From: Irpex lacteus
Lineage: Eukaryota > Basidiomycota > Agaricomycetes > Polyporales > Irpicaceae
Direction of reading: 5' to 3'
Length of the DNA: 64,000 nt
NCBI GenBank assembly: GCA_001986395.2
Contig: MQVO02000005.1
Span: 1,736,001 to 1,800,000, forward strand
Shown: positions 1 through 11,177 of the stretch, one piece after another
Numbering within the stretch: the first letter of the stretch is position 1
Layout of the letters: every line of letters starts with the position of its first letter
Translations under genes and position numbers: made by a program
The notes under the pieces: model-generated
Told to the model about the DNA's origin: nothing
The model's database searches: none
What the model saw: the letters and a program-made list of their open reading frames with translations, nothing else

Positions 1-152
1 CAGGATTTCTACGGGACAGTCTGTGAGTGACATGTCTATGTGTGGGAGGCTACTCACTGTGTGTGGATAAGGTCGAAAAGACTGGAACTCGGTGAGGAGG
101 AGCCTGAGGGGGCGGAGAAATTTCGACTTTCGGAGTTCGGACTCTGGTCCAT
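1..152 (-). CDS. 5' end of an unidentified gene running off the left edge
   Basis: On the minus strand an ATG at 152-150 opens a Ser/Pro-rich frame (MDQSPNSESRN...) that reaches a GTGAGT donor at 57. A 37-base intron (21-57) ends in CAG and the frame continues over bases 20-1. The joined frame reads ...LFDLIHTQLSRRNP, which looks like protein, and the phases fit (95 bases, then phase 2). The intron is short even for this genome. The family is not recognised. The start lies about 120 bases from the mnd1 ATG, so the two genes would share a divergent promoter. An overlapping frame (MNSERTFLIRQG...) runs into a stop after splicing and was not chosen. Confidence 0.35.
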
Positions 153-274
153 CAATGACGCCTTGACGGATCAAGAATGTGCGCTCCGAATTCATCTGGT
201 CCCGGATGCCGACCGTCGCACTTTCATCCGTTTCTCTTCAGTCCTCTCCATTGAACAAACCAGCTAAGACGAAC

Positions 275-1375
275 ATGGTGTGTATCATGTATCCAGATAA
301 CTGTACGGTACTCTCAAATAAGGATGCCATAACTTCTGCAGGCACCAAGAGGGTTATCCGCAGAAGAAAAGCGCGTTCGCCTGCTAGAGATCTTCCATGA
401 AACAGTACGTACAATGTCTGTCCTATACTGAGACTATGATTATAACGACTCGCTAGAAAGATTTCTATCAGGTACTACGCATAGCTGTGGCATTGACAAT
501 AAGCATTAACTTGACATATCATAGCTCAAAGAACTAGAGAAGCTTGGACCGAAGATGAAAGGAATCGGTACGTCACAGAGTATCATGCACACTCCAAGTG
601 GTGAGCCCTGATATACAGACATTGCATCTTTACGTAGTCTCGCAGACTGTCAAAGAAGTCCTCCAGTCATTGGTCGATGATGGCCTTGTCCAAGCGGACA
701 AAATAGGCTCTTCAAACTGTGTGTTGGCTACATCCAGATGGCCACCGATCATTTCACGCTAATATATGCGCATATATGCAGTCTTCTGGAGCTTCCCATC
801 ACAGCGAGGTGCAATGGTAATCTGACAGGCGCTCCTAGAGACCACATATAGTCATCCAGTGGCTGAACGAGGCTACGCATTCCTATGTAGATGCAAACCA
901 GACTTGATACGGTCAAGAAAAACCAGGAGACTCAGCAAGCCCAGCTCGCGGAGGTGCGCACGGCCATCAAGACTGAACAAGCAGCTCGTCCGGAAACTGT
1001 AAGTGCCATATCCACATAACATGTCCTTCATTCGTATCAATTGCGTGGTATGATACAGGAGGAGCGAGCGATAGGGCTAGAAAAGCTCGGATCGTTGAAG
1101 AAGGAACTCGACGCACTGAACACTGAACTGGCAAAGTACGGCGCCTGCGACCCAGTCAAGGTGGAAGAGAAGAGAAGAGCTTTGATTTTGGCCAAGGAGG
1201 CTGCCGTACGGTGGACTGGTAAGTTTATCCGTCCAAAGGTATTGGTTGACTCTGAGATTGCCTGTTAGATAACTACGCCGTGATGTTGTCTCATTTTACT
1301 CGATCAACTGGAGTGGACCCGGACGAAATCCGAAGATATCTTGGTGTCGGCGAAGATTATGAAGATATATGCTAG
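275..1375 (+). CDS. mnd1: Mnd1, meiotic recombination cofactor
   Basis: Mnd1 pairs with Hop2 and stimulates Dmc1/Rad51 strand invasion in meiosis. Nine exons join in phase to about 204 residues, the usual Mnd1 length: 275-277, 342-404, 457-471, 525-567, 638-718, 782-816, 891-998, 1059-1218 and 1269-1375. The start (APRGLSAEEKR), LKELEKLGPKMKGI, EVLQSLVDDGLV, KIGSSNFFWSFPS and a C-terminal LGVGEDYEDI are all typical. Residues 1-75 form the winged-helix part and about 80-160 the coiled coil (LEKLGSLKKELDALNTELAK). The first coding exon is only the ATG and the third is 15 bases (KDFYQ). Identity is very likely; the exact first exon rests on splice logic. Confidence 0.93.
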
Positions 1376-1729
1376 TACTAGTGTGCTTGTGTGCAGAGAC
1401 AATCCGGGACTTTTCGACACGATAGCATAATTCGCACTCGTACTTTTACTTACACTGACTCACAGTCTTACACAACACTGCTTACATGGTATCGAACACG
1501 GTCACGTTGAATGACGTCACGCGTTACTCCTAATGAGGGATGGATGAAGTCACCTTGAAACGGCTGTCACATTTGCAGAAGTGACGACTCCATCCCAGGT
1601 TGTCACCACGCGTCACTAACCGCCTTCTCCTCAGGCACACGGAAGTCTCAATAATATATATCGAGTCGGTCGCACAACCCCTTTGCTTTCCCCTCAACGT
1701 TCATCACATCCTCCTCGCCACCAAGCACG
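1376..1729. other. intergenic, mnd1 3' end to PIN-like promoter
   Basis: No coding frame is supported here. An AT-rich element (aataatatatatcg) about 80 bases before the next ATG could be the core promoter of the PIN-like gene. Confidence 0.5.
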
Positions 1730-3252
1730 ATGGCGGACGCAGGTTCTTCGCTGGGTCCCGCGTTCCTCGGGGCGTTCGAGGGCTCCATCTCTGTCCTACT
1801 CACCCTCTTCGCAGGCTGGTACGTCGGCCGTATAGGCATACTAGACCACCAATCCGTTCGGCGCATCTCCAAATTGTGCTCAAACCTCTTCCTGCCATGT
1901 CTCATCGTTGAGCAAATGGGTCCAGAACTCACCGCGAGCAATATCTCGAAACTCTGGATCATACCCGTATGGGGAGTAGTGAGCACGGTCCTCGCACATC
2001 TTGTCGGATGGCTTGGGCAGAAAGTGTTCAGGACGCCATACTGGGTCATCGTCGCATCCGGCAGACCAAACAGCAGCGCCCTACCCCTGCTCCTGCTACA
2101 GTCTCTCGAGTCTACCGGCATCCTCAATGTGCTAGGCTCTCCAGGCGAGGACTCGTCGAAACTCCTCGACAGAGCAAAGTCGTACATCCTCCTGAACGTC
2201 GTCATACAACAGAGCATCACATTTCAAATCGCCCCCGCTGTTCTAAAATTAGATGACGGCAAGCATCAGGACGAGGAGCAGGGCCCAGCGTCTCTCACTC
2301 CTACTATTCGCAAACCTGCGGGTAGACTGAACCCTGTCGTCCAGGACAGAGAGCGAGTTGGCTTATTGCAGAATTATGATGGTATTTCTTATGGGGGTAG
2401 AGGACAAGGAGAGGAGGAAGGAGATTTCCCTGCGGCTTTGGCGGCCATCGAGGACCAGCCGGACATCCATTGGCCTCATAGCATCGGTGTGCTTGAGAAA
2501 CCTGTCAAGGCAACTCTTGACTGGATGAGTGCACCGCTGATAGGTGCTGTCATAGCACTTCTTCTTGGAGTAAGAGTTCGCTTGTCGTTATATGCACTCA
2601 GGTTCCTGACATTTGCGTAGATCACTCCGCCTCTGCACAAGTTATTCTTCACGGAGGAGAGTGCAGTATACAGTTCGTTAACCCAGGCCGTTGAAAACCT
2701 CGGCGAACTCTAGTAGGGTGCTTCATCGTAATGCCCGTATCATTTCTGACGCGAAACAACTACCGTGCAGCGTCGCCCTTCAGATGTTCGTAGTCGGCAC
2801 ACAGCTCGCCCTCCTGCCTGGTGTAAAGCCATCTTTCAAAGCGACGACATTCTCAATGCTCGTCCGCTTCCTGCTTATGCCCGGTGTGAGTCTCCTCTTT
2901 GTGTGGGCCACCGCCGGAAGGGGCTGGTACGTCGATGATAAGCTGGTATGGTACGTCGCGCACCTTTTGCCGTTCTTTCTGGCCCATCACTAAATAATAT
3001 CCTTTACAGGTTCCTACTAGTCTTGATTCCGTCTGGACCATCGGCAATGGTTCTCGCTAACGTCTCGGAGCTTGTCGACGTCGACCAAGGTCCGATCGCT
3101 GGATACCTGACCATTTCTGTGAGTTGCCCTGTCATCGGTGGATGCGCTCAAGAACTCACCTTTACCTTGTCATGCAGTATCTGTTCTCACCATTGATGGC
3201 AGTGGTAACCTCACTTGCGTTACTAGTCGTGGACACTGCGTCCAAAAGATGA
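1730..3252 (+). CDS. PIN-like auxin efflux carrier family membrane transporter
   Basis: This is a membrane transporter of the auxin efflux carrier (PIN-like, BART) superfamily, close to the fungal Ecm3/YNL095c group, probably in the ER or plasma membrane; its substrate is unknown. Five exons (1730-2569, 2621-2712, 2771-2950, 3010-3118, 3178-3252) give about 431 residues. The first five or so helices fill residues 15-190 (SVLLTLFAGWYVGRIGILD; CSNLFLPCLIVEQMG; SGRPNSSALPLLLLQSL, the family's N-S-x-x-L-P signature). A charged cytoplasmic loop at about 190-265 follows, then the C-terminal helices (LYVALQMFVVGTQLALLPG; LVLIPSGPSAMVLANVSEL). This two-bundle layout with a central loop is typical. 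No internal stop appears once spliced. Confidence 0.9.
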
Positions 3253-3520
3253 TAACGCGTGCCGTCGATGTTCACGATTTGACGTGGTTTGCTTTTCTAT
3301 TTTTTCCTCTCTCGCACGCTGTCGCATCTCACTCGGGTCAGCATACACGGACGTACTCAACCAACTGTAACTGTATCAGTATATTCTCCAAGTGTACTTA
3401 GATATAATTTTATCCTATAACTGTTACTTCCAAAGTTTCAAACTCGCGGCTAGTATCCTGCTGCCTTGCCTCGCTTCCTCGAATCGCTCGCAGCTACCGC
3501 GATGCTCAGTACAGATGTTT

Positions 3521-5869
3521 CTACGAGTCTAATGGGGACGCACCATAGATCGTGTCTCCCTCCTTCGTAATAACCTGCACAACCGCTGCCACCCGACCTA
3601 TATCAGCCACTACATATCCGCGCATGCACGTCAGCCACTGTATTACCGCCAAAAACCAAGCTCATACGTACCAGTCATATTATGTCCCTTCTCCTTCAAG
3701 TCCTCAATAATCTCGTGCGGGAACACGTTATCGACTTCTGTGAGCTGAGGGTACAGCTGATCATGTATACGTCCATACTCCACCGCCTCGCTTGCGTCCA
3801 GTCCCCAGTTGAGGTTGACGAGGGTCTGGAAAACCGCGGGGAAGATCCTGGAGCCGCCGGATGCGCCGATGGTGAGTGCGAGGGAACCGGAGGGGTGTTC
3901 GATGATGGTGGGAGTTATGGAGGAGAGAGGGCGTTTGTGTGGTTGAGGGTAGTTGTCTATATGCGAGTGAGTGGGTGGCACGATAGTGAATGTGGGATCG
4001 GAAATAAATGTCGAGGTAGTTGGACGTACAGGGAGATGGCCATAGTCCGAAGCCGTTTGGTACGCCTGGATAGAGAAGTCGTCCATCTGATATCGCGGGT
4101 GAGTGGTCTGGCGAAAGCATTTTATATTATACTGCACACACCTCATCGTTCAGTATCACTCCCGTTACAGGGTCAAGTACTCCTGACCCAAATACAAAGT
4201 TCACCGTAGAGGTTATAGAGACAGCCATCTCGTCCTTGTCGATGACGGAGACGTGGCTCTGTGTTGCAATTTAGCGGGCTACCCATATTCAGTAAACGAA
4301 GAGACTCACCGTTCCATGGTCAGTAGGGACATCGTAGACAGGTTGGTAGTATGCGGGCTCATGTGTGCGGTCCTAGTGGTGTAGGGCGTCAGCTGTGTGA
4401 AAAGATACAGCTCCTCGAGTGATACTCACGTCTGTGATATTAGGGAAAATACGCCTGGCATATTCTTTAGTCGGGATCTCCAATATCCGAGCGGTGTCCT
4501 GACCAACGAAGGCAGGGTCGCTGATCTTCGTCCTGTAATAACATTAGCTGGATGTCGCGTCTTGGTGCGCAAACAGCCTTACCTAGCGGCAAAGCCATCT
4601 ATACGCTCTCTGAGATCAGTGCTACTTTCACTGGAGCAGAAAAATATGTCATACATTTCATGATTTCGATAACGCGATGCATATTTAAACTTGTCCGGCC
4701 TTCCTTGACGAAGTCCTCGTACTGTTCGAGCAGGTTCAACATGTGCAGAAGTACAGGGCCGGAAGTCGGAGCGTGGGTGGTGTAGACCTTCCTCCCTCGG
4801 TAGGACCCTTCGAGTGCCGGCTGTACTTTAACTTCATAGTCCGCAAGGTCCTGGAGAGTCATTATACCGCCTGTAGCCTGGGTCTTTGCAACCAGAGCCT
4901 CCGCAATCGGTCCCTATACACGGATATTGAGACAAACCGTGTATATGCGCACGAGGACTGGGCTACTCACGGAGTAGAACGCGTCAGGACCTTCCTCCGC
5001 AATTGTGGCCAGGGTGCGAGAAAGCGCTGTCCGTCGGATGAGTTCACCTTCACGCAAGAGACAACCTTTCGGGGCGAATATTTCCTTCCAGTCCGGCGAG
5101 TTATGCATCATGAGACTAAACATCTCAATCCGCCTCTCAAGCTCCTTCGATACCTTCCAGCCTTTCGCGAGCTCCACGCTTGGCATGACGAGCTCTTTCC
5201 AAGGTCGTGTACCCCATCTGCGATGCAATTCCTCCAAACCACGCAGTTCGCCGGGTACACCAACTGAGAGTCCGCCAAGACGCGCATCGTTCGCTCGTCC
5301 GACGTACATTGTGTCCTTCGCAGCTGCTGGAGCCGTTTCTCGGAAGTCGATGGTGTACGCCTCCGAAGTGCCATTTCCGTCGGGTGCAGGTATACGTACG
5401 GCCACGAACCCGCCACCTCCAATGCCAGCACTACGAGGAGAGCCAACTTCAATCATGAACACCTTCCGGAATGATAGGATACGCACGAGAACATGTTCGT
5501 CACCCCAATGCATAACGTCGTGCTGATTGCTGCGTCCACTGCGTTTCCACCCTTCTTCAACGTCTCCACGCCAATCTCAGAGCACTGTCCGTTCTCGCTG
5601 GCCACTGCACCGTGTTTCGCTCGGATAAGCCATGCCTCGTTCCGTTCGCATGAAAGACTCCCGCAAGTATGTCGCCTGCTGGTTTCTTCGGTTGACCAAG
5701 TACTCCGAGAGTTATACACGAAGTTGAAGGTCGCCCAGACCGCGACTAAGGCGAGTACCTTCCACGCACGCGACCCAAACCGACGGCGTCTTTCGACATT
5801 CCCCTGACTATCGGCGGTCGTTCCGTTTGTATATAGAGGCAATGTCTTCTGGTCTTGTGATGAGTCCAT
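3521..5869 (-). CDS. gamma-glutamyltranspeptidase, with a one-base frameshift
   Basis: GGT removes the gamma-glutamyl group from glutathione at the cell surface or vacuole and self-cleaves at a threonine. Ten exons run 5487-5869, 4971-5430, 4655-4913, 4583-4598 (16 bases), 4430-4532, 4310-4372, 4142-4258, 4030-4086, 3672-3956 and 3521-3609. Visible are an N-terminal signal anchor ([15 protein letters not shown]), AGIGGGGF, the cleavage threonine in DHGT/SHVSVID, MDDFS and the KRPLSS loop. The exons sum to 1832 bases, one short of whole codons. In exon 8 the family motif [18 protein letters not shown] is split between two frames at a CC run (4068-4069) where CCC is expected. Either the allele is damaged or the assembly dropped a base. 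All other joins are in phase. Confidence 0.9.
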
Positions 5870-6398
5870 CTCTCCCGAGTTGCGTCGTTGTTCACTGCGA
5901 GAACCAGCCGCCAGGGATACCAGACACGCCGACCTTGAGCGTGTGTGAGAGCGGTTTCGACGATAGCGCCAGCTATCGGCTCAGTCAGCAGGTCTGCGCA
6001 ATCGCGTGTACGTTATCGCAGGGACGTCGAAATTCCCCACACGCTGAACACACAGACAACACGGATTGCCTGTAAAATCCATCGTGGAGGGAAACTCGTC
6101 GTCGAGGAAGTTGAGAGAAAAATTCGCGAGCTGTTTCCGGCGAGGTGAGCTGTCACGGTATAGCACTGGCAGGTGAGGCGAGTGAGGCGTGAAATGACGA
6201 ATATGGCGAATATGATCTCAAAACAGCGGCTGGAAGCGCTCTTGGATATATTCGCGAGGATAACAATCTCGATTATGTGCAGTAAATGTAGGTAGATAGG
6301 ATGGAACAAAAGCGAGAGAAATATTATGCGGACATCACGGTGCTGGTGAACTACTCAGAACCATAGAGACACACTCATGAGGCCTTGAGCTTGAGGCG
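5870..6398. other. intergenic, upstream of GGT and downstream of the glycosylase
   Basis: No frame is supported. The stretch should hold the GGT promoter (minus strand) and the 3' end of the glycosylase gene. Confidence 0.5.
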
Positions 6399-8294
6399 CT
6401 ACTTAGGCTCTTCTGCCAGCGCCCACATATAATAAACACCTGGTGGTTGTTCAGACCTCGGTTTCCTTCAACACGCAGACCGACCGAAGTACACTTACCA
6501 AGGCTGCGATAGGGACGCCATGGCTCAGTCAGCTCCTCCATTTCTTTCGGAGTGAGGAAGGCGCCTCTGCGTAGGCGTTCGGTGAACTCACTCGACTGGC
6601 AGAGTCTTGGGAGGGACTTACTTAATCTTCTTCTTAGTGTCCAGTCTTCTCTTAAGCTCAGCAACGCTCAATCCCACGGGCAGCGGAGGAATATCACTCG
6701 AAGAAGACGCCTTGTTCAGAGTCTTCAGTATAGATGGCGTGAATGGAGTCGGGAGCACGCCGGTATCCTCTTCGGTATCTGAGTCGTCATTCTTGTTCTT
6801 TGCAGCGGCTTTGCCTTTGTCTTTCTTGCCTTTAGGGACGGGTGTTGACGGCAAGGCTGGTATGGGTGGAATAGAGGAAACGCCAACATTATTGGGTTCT
6901 TCATTATGCTTAGCGACTTTGCTGGTCTGGTTGAGTACTGGTAGCATATCAGAATCGTCTTCCTTCGGTGCACCGTCGACGTCATCCTCAGTTGCAGTTT
7001 GCTTCAACTGTTTCAACGGGGACAATGTCACGCTGTGGGAGGAGGAATGGCGTGCTAAGAACCATCGAAGAAGGCCTCGTTGTACACCAAGGTCGCCTAT
7101 ATGATAGAAAAAATGAGGACAATGACTCGGAGCGTCACATAGAACGAAGTGAACAAGGAACTGACCAACTGGCAGAATATCAGGTCGTCTGAGAGAGAAC
7201 ATAGCAAACATGTCGACTGGTTTTGCTCGAAGTCAGCGGCTGTTTGTTTGTTTGAGCAACGTGAAGGGCTTGCCTGTCCACTGTCATACAAGCACGATAG
7301 CGTTGATATCATAGTAATCATGTGCAAAGCGCAATCACGCACCCTTCCTATACCGCGGACCTCTATAAGCATGTCATATAACTCATCATCGTTTGCCGCG
7401 AGAACTTTCTGCGTTGATAGTCGACCGTCAGCAAATCTTGAAGCGAGGTCGAGGACTACATATACATCAGCTACGCAAGTCAATTGGAACTATTTTCTCT
7501 GACCGTATTCTGCCTTCCTCTGGCTGAGACCGGCAGTCCGTAAAGTGGGTATGTCCATTGTGGCGACCTGGTGCGCCGTAGGGAAGAAATCGGTGGTCCT
7601 TCCCCACGTAATTAGCACGCAGCTCTCAAGCTAAATTATAAAGGACAAACTTGTTATGGTCCACAGGCTTCTCAGGCAGCGAGGGATCAAAGAGTCTGAC
7701 GAATCTGTGAGTGATTGAGCGCGCTGCGAGCCACGATATCTGCTGTCCACTGTAACAAAGGCTGTTACTCGATACGGATGGTTAAACCGAGCGAAACCAT
7801 GCACATACAGTATCGAATGGGTCAAGGTACTATGATATTATATGAGAAACGACAGCTATCGATATAGTAAACCCGTCATACCGAAATGGATCCACCTGTT
7901 CGAGGTGCTCGAACGGCTTGCAGTGCATGCGGTCAAAGATATCCTCGAATCGGCTGTCTGCTTTGATCAAGTGCTTCTTAGCTTCATCAAACGAGAACGT
8001 GAGCACAGCAGGAACCAGTGCTTCCGGTTCGCTTGCTGTTAAAGGTCGCGCGGCCGTTGGCACCAGATCTTTGGGTGGTGTCACATCCTCCTTTGTCGCC
8101 TTCTTCACTGTGGAACGCGCCTTCTTCGCTGCTTTCACAGCAGTAGTCTTCTCCGTAGTCTCAGTTACGGCCTTTCGCTTGCGCCCACGCGTTCCATTGG
8201 CCTGGACCTCCACTTGCACCTCAGAACGCTCTGCTTCTTGAACTTGTGAAGGACCGGTGGCCGATGCGCGTGTTGCAGAACGAGTAACGCGCAT
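6399..8294 (-). CDS. DNA-3-methyladenine glycosylase (MAG1 type, HhH-GPD)
   Basis: A nuclear base-excision repair enzyme that removes alkylated purines. Ten exons: 7882-8294, 7809-7829 (21 bases), 7651-7749, 7504-7598, 7343-7455, 7274-7280 (7 bases), 7166-7216, 6622-7096, 6499-6566, 6399-6439; about 460 residues. A basic Lys/Ala-rich head (residues 1-90) probably targets the nucleus. Then come FEDIFDRMHCKPFEHLEQVD, ILGQQISWLAARSI, GLSQRKAEY, the helix-hairpin-helix EVRGIGRWTVDM and LPVGDLGVQRG, whose Asp is the catalytic residue. A Ser/Lys-rich insert of about 120 residues precedes the terminal TPKEMEELTEPWRPYRS and YYMWALAEEPK. The Trp-Thr of the hairpin comes from the 7-base exon, followed by a GC donor. 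An upstream in-frame ATG at 8405 is possible but weaker. Confidence 0.93.
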
Positions 8295-9263
8295 TGCAGA
8301 TTGAGACACGAGTAATCGAGACTGTCTAGAGGTGCTGAGGAGACACAATGGCCGTAAGTACACTGCGCGCAACATACAAGGATGTTGTAGCTCACCAAAA
8401 GACACGGCGAAGTTGGTAGCAACCTGGGAAAGTCGATGCCGTTGGCTTTGTCATTCAGTGGAGTCAGGCTCATAACATGACAGAGCGGTACCGACCCGCC
8501 CGAAGCGCCACTCTGGGTAGGTAGTCAGCCACGGCGGTATCAATGGGAGACACACGACTTGGAGTCACAAGCTGTAAGTTGCTAGAGAGTATAGTTGGTG
8601 TATAGACGAAGTCACTCCTACAAGTGCACTGCTTGTGCCGGTTGTGCGTGCCGAGACGTTTTAGGCGCTCGTGTAGTTCCCGCGCCACAAAGTCCTTGAG
8701 TACCATAGTGAGCCACTTACATAAAGCGAGGCAGCCTCGAAGCTTGAACTTCGACTTCGACTCCAAGGCTGGTTTTGAACAACTTCTCTGACTCGTTTGC
8801 ACAATAAGATGTGGAAGCTTCAAGGGACAATATGCTGCAATAGCTATAATTACATTGCTGTTATGGTGCTATGCGTGCGATTTCCATGTATGCGGGAGCT
8901 ACAAACTACATATAAAGGATGCCGTTGGACAAGGACAAAACCGTTGAGTGGGGAAGGAAGAGAGTGATCCGAACCTTGGGGATGCAGAAAAGTGGCTATT
9001 GTCGACGAAGCTTGCAATAATGTGAAATAAAAGGTAGATGACGCTAAGGCCCACAGGAAAGTGAACAACACCGTGAAAGAAGCCCGGAAAACAGATAAAG
9101 CTCGCGGAGCATTGTGGCGGGAAAAAGAGCAAATGTCCACGTATATGTAGGGAATTCACCCTCGGTGCCGGACGTGGCAGATATGAGATCGATCTAGGGG
9201 AGAGGTCTTCATTCATTCATGAAGATTGTCGCGTGATCGATTCGAGAACCCGCACATGTCATG
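8295..9263. other. intergenic; unrecognised minus-strand frames
   Basis: The stretch separates the glycosylase start from the PP2C 3' end. It contains a minus-strand open frame of 117 codons (8470-8823, beginning MKLPHLIVQTSQ) and a hydrophobic one (8850-9140). Neither matches a family I know, neither has a clear promoter, and composition does not favour coding. They may be chance frames or a short hypothetical gene. Confidence 0.35.
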
Positions 9264-10665
9264 CTATTTCGACGAGATGACCGGGTTACGGAAGCGAACG
9301 ACCACGACGGTCACGTTGTCGGTCGAGTAGTTCCGGTAAGCGTGCTCCAGCAGTTCATCGGCTGCCTTCTTTGGGTCTGCTATCGTGCGAACGATGTCTA
9401 CTGCACCTTGATCGTCAACGACGTCCCAGAGCTATCCACGGCACAAGCAGCCCATCAGCAGGTGATTTCCAGATGTCAAAGGACCCTCTCACCCCGTCGC
9501 AAGCAAGAATCATGAACTCATCCTCTTCCGTCAGGTCCGTTTCCGTGGTGTACGGAGCACCGACCACGAATTCCTTCATCGAGGAGTCTCCAAGAGCACG
9601 CGTAACGGCCAGTACGCCATTCACACGACCGCTCATGACGAACCCTCCCGCATCCATGATCCGCTTCGCCTCCTGCTTATCAGTGCCTTTATGATCGTAC
9701 GTCAACCTGACTGCCTTTCCCGCTCTGCACAACACTCCACGCGCGTCTCCAGCGTTGGCGCAGTACAACACGCGACGAACGTTCAGCTCGGGTGGCGGGG
9801 TAAATATATGCTCGTTCTTGTGGTCTTTGGGACTGGCACTCGATGAATTCGTGCCTTGAGAGGTTCGTCGAGCGTGAGTTGACGTGCCGATGCTGCGAAG
9901 CGCGTTCTTGAGCTTACTTGTCTTGGATTGCTTGCCTGAATCTGAAGTATTTGATTTCGTCCGCTCTGGACTCTCCCCTCCACTTCCCTCCGTCGCATCG
10001 TCTCCCCCAATTAGATCCTGTGAAGATTCAAGGACATCGTAACCCGGTGGTAGGAAGCTTTGACGACCATCCGCGTCTTCGAGTCGTAGGAAGGCTGTTA
10101 CCGCGGTACATCCGGAATGCATCTTGCCTTCTGACTGCTCCGACAACAAAGTTAGGTTACGGTCGACTTCGTGGAAGGTGTCATTGAGCGCATCTGGAAT
10201 GCTCTCGGATGGTGCTTTACGCAGGGTTTCCAAAAAGTGCTAGATGCGGCGTCAACTCCACAGTTTCATCAAGTCGGAGAGGCATCGTACCAATGAGAAG
10301 TTTTGCCCGCACCATTCGGCAGCCTGCTTTCCCGCATGTCCATCAAAGATGGCGAAAAATCCCTGGCCATGTACACCAGCAAATGGCACTATGACGGAGT
10401 GGGCGTCCTCCATGAATCGTCGCGGTCCCTTCGCATCGGCCACGGCGCATTTGAAGGCATATTTATCGCCAAACGACGCTTCACTGTTAAGACCAACAAC
10501 GATCTCTCTGAAGGGGCGTTGTGAGCCGCGGAACGCGGTAAGAGATCAGTAAGACTGACTGTGATATCGGCGGCACTGAAGCTGCTGTGCGGTTGTCAGG
10601 ACGCTTCGCTTTGAGCACAGAGTGTAAGACATACCACTATTCGTGTCTACGGAAATTGTAGGCAT
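9264..10665 (-). CDS. PP2C-type serine/threonine phosphatase (PTC1-like)
   Basis: A Mn/Mg-dependent protein phosphatase, in fungi usually a brake on MAP-kinase stress signalling. Five exons (10635-10665, 10560-10584, 10291-10507, 9493-10239, 9264-9431) give about 395 residues. The start ATG ([11 protein letters not shown]) was chosen because only this chain of splices keeps the frame into [16 protein letters not shown]. Metal-binding motifs are present: [63 protein letters not shown] and [10 protein letters not shown] near the end. Between the first and second halves sits a Ser/Lys-rich insert of about 75 residues (around [17 protein letters not shown]), a common type of fungal expansion of this fold. 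Confidence 0.93.
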
Positions 10666-11177
10666 ATTTCAAGGATAGATATGAGGATAGAGGAGGTAAG
10701 AAGATGAGGGTATGGAGGAAAGGTCGAGAGCCGTTCAGTGGGGCTTTATTCACGTTCAGACGCGGGGCGCGTCACATTCCGCCTCCACGTGGAAACGCTG
10801 CAGATCGTCACGAAGGCTATGCAATTCTTTCTTCTTTTGGCTACTGCATAATTGTTACGCCTGTATCAGAGTCATACTACCACTCCAGGATACCATGTAT
10901 ACTTGCTAATTGTCGACATAAGACGTCGGCTCACGAGCTTACTTTCACGCATTCAAGTCACAGTATTTTCCCCACACGCTGTTCCTTACACGCCGCCCTA
11001 CGTGACATGACGTACCATGGCGCTCTGAACATCCCGCAGTCAATACTGATCCGCAGACCCGACAGAGGTGTTGATCCGAAAAGCCTAGACCATTCATATC
11101 CTGGCCACATGAATCGAAAAGAAGGTTTATTTCATGCTACAACACTTGTATATGGCGAAACAATAGTACAATTGTGT
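10666..11177. other. intergenic, PP2C promoter side
   Basis: A plus-strand frame of 239 codons (10704-11423) crosses this stretch but runs over the 3' exons of the next gene and has no recognisable content. No gene is supported. Confidence 0.45.

Noticed and set aside
1648..2220. 190-codon minus-strand frame
   Set aside because: It lies antisense to exon 1 of the PIN-like transporter, whose frame carries family motifs; the antisense translation has none.
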